DNA from: Micromonospora sp. WMMD812
Lineage (GTDB): Bacteria > Actinomycetota > Actinomycetes > Mycobacteriales > Micromonosporaceae
Direction: 5' to 3'
DNA: 64,000 bases
Assembly: GCF_027497215.1 (NCBI RefSeq)
Contig: NZ_CP114904.1
Span: 4,238,001-4,302,000 of the forward strand
Of the stretch, positions 63,866-64,000 are shown in pieces. The notes under the pieces were generated by a model, which saw only the letters and a program-made list of their open reading frames with translations, was not told where the DNA came from and did no database searches. The position numbers were made by a program, and so were the translations under genes. Each line of letters starts with the position of its first letter. The stretch's first letter is position 1.

Positions 63866-64000
63866 TCATGGGCCGATGGAGGACGTCTTCAGGTCGCCCG
63901 CCGCTCGTCGGACGGCGCCGCCGGGACCATCCGGCGCCGCCGCGCGGCCACGACCCATCACACCACCCGCGACCAGCACGGCCACGCCGATTCCGTCGAT
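63866..64000 (-). CDS. C-terminal end of a second LPXTG-type surface protein (partial, possibly frameshifted)
   Basis: The frame entering from the right edge encodes IDGIGVAVLVAGGVM, a membrane helix like that after a sorting signal, and then an unusual Gly/Ala/Arg tail to a stop at 63866. In the next frame the sequence VVAARRRRMVPAAPSDERRA followed by Thr and a stop at 63889 is what normally follows such a helix. A single extra base in the GGG run at 63954-63956 would explain the difference. It is a probable paralogue of the neighbouring surface protein. Confidence 0.55.
   Translation of the reverse strand: MDGIGVAVLVAGGVMGRGRAAAPDGPGGAVRRAAGDLKTSSIGP

Overview
The window is about 72% GC. 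Spore-former-type regulators (a BldG-like anti-anti-sigma factor), WXG100 proteins and menaquinone genes mark it as a filamentous actinobacterium, most likely Micromonospora or a close relative in the Micromonosporaceae. That assignment rests on gene content and the style of the proteins, not on a database search. Most of the window is a conserved chromosomal core. No rRNA, tRNA, CRISPR array or intact mobile element was seen.

Layout. 0.1-11.5 kb: topA, two hypothetical genes, the H+-pyrophosphatase gene hppA, an anti-sigma-like gene, bldG, a divergent DUF1998 helicase and a LURP-one-like gene; from memory this matches the bldG neighbourhood of Streptomyces. 11.5-13.7 kb: a 2.2 kb zone with no convincing intact gene, several repeats and one possible gene remnant. 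13.7-20.1 kb: enoyl-CoA hydratase, a PfpI-like protein, a 6C-type small RNA on the minus strand, a HAD phosphatase, a Fic-like protein without its catalytic motif, and acsA; this resembles the Rv3660c-Rv3670 order of M. tuberculosis. 20.3-27.6 kb: two tandem secreted M6 metalloproteases, a lipoprotein and an epoxide-hydrolase-like protein that lacks its nucleophile.

27.6-34.1 kb holds the remains of a type VII secretion (ESX) locus: an SseB-domain protein with a small partner, a mycosin gene without its protease domain, one intact and one frameshifted WXG100 gene, and an eccE gene broken by several frameshifts. No eccB, eccC or eccD is present. 34.3-42.5 kb: a small membrane protein, a GNAT acetyltransferase, rarD, an ECF sigma/anti-sigma pair, a PhoX phosphatase behind a PHO-box-like repeat, an IclR regulator and an MFS transporter.

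42.5-62.4 kb is a respiration block on the minus strand: menG, a small unknown gene, menJ, the complete 14-gene nuo operon (nuoA-nuoN, complex I) and a long-chain polyprenyl diphosphate synthase. Together these make and saturate the menaquinone side chain, methylate the ring and reduce the quinone with NADH. A palindrome matching the Rex redox operator lies directly in front of menJ. The right edge carries one complete and one partial LPXTG-type surface protein gene.

The observations most worth a second look are the 6C RNA, the decaying ESX locus, the Rex-like site, the PHO box, and repeats that duplicate the stop-codon end of three genes.
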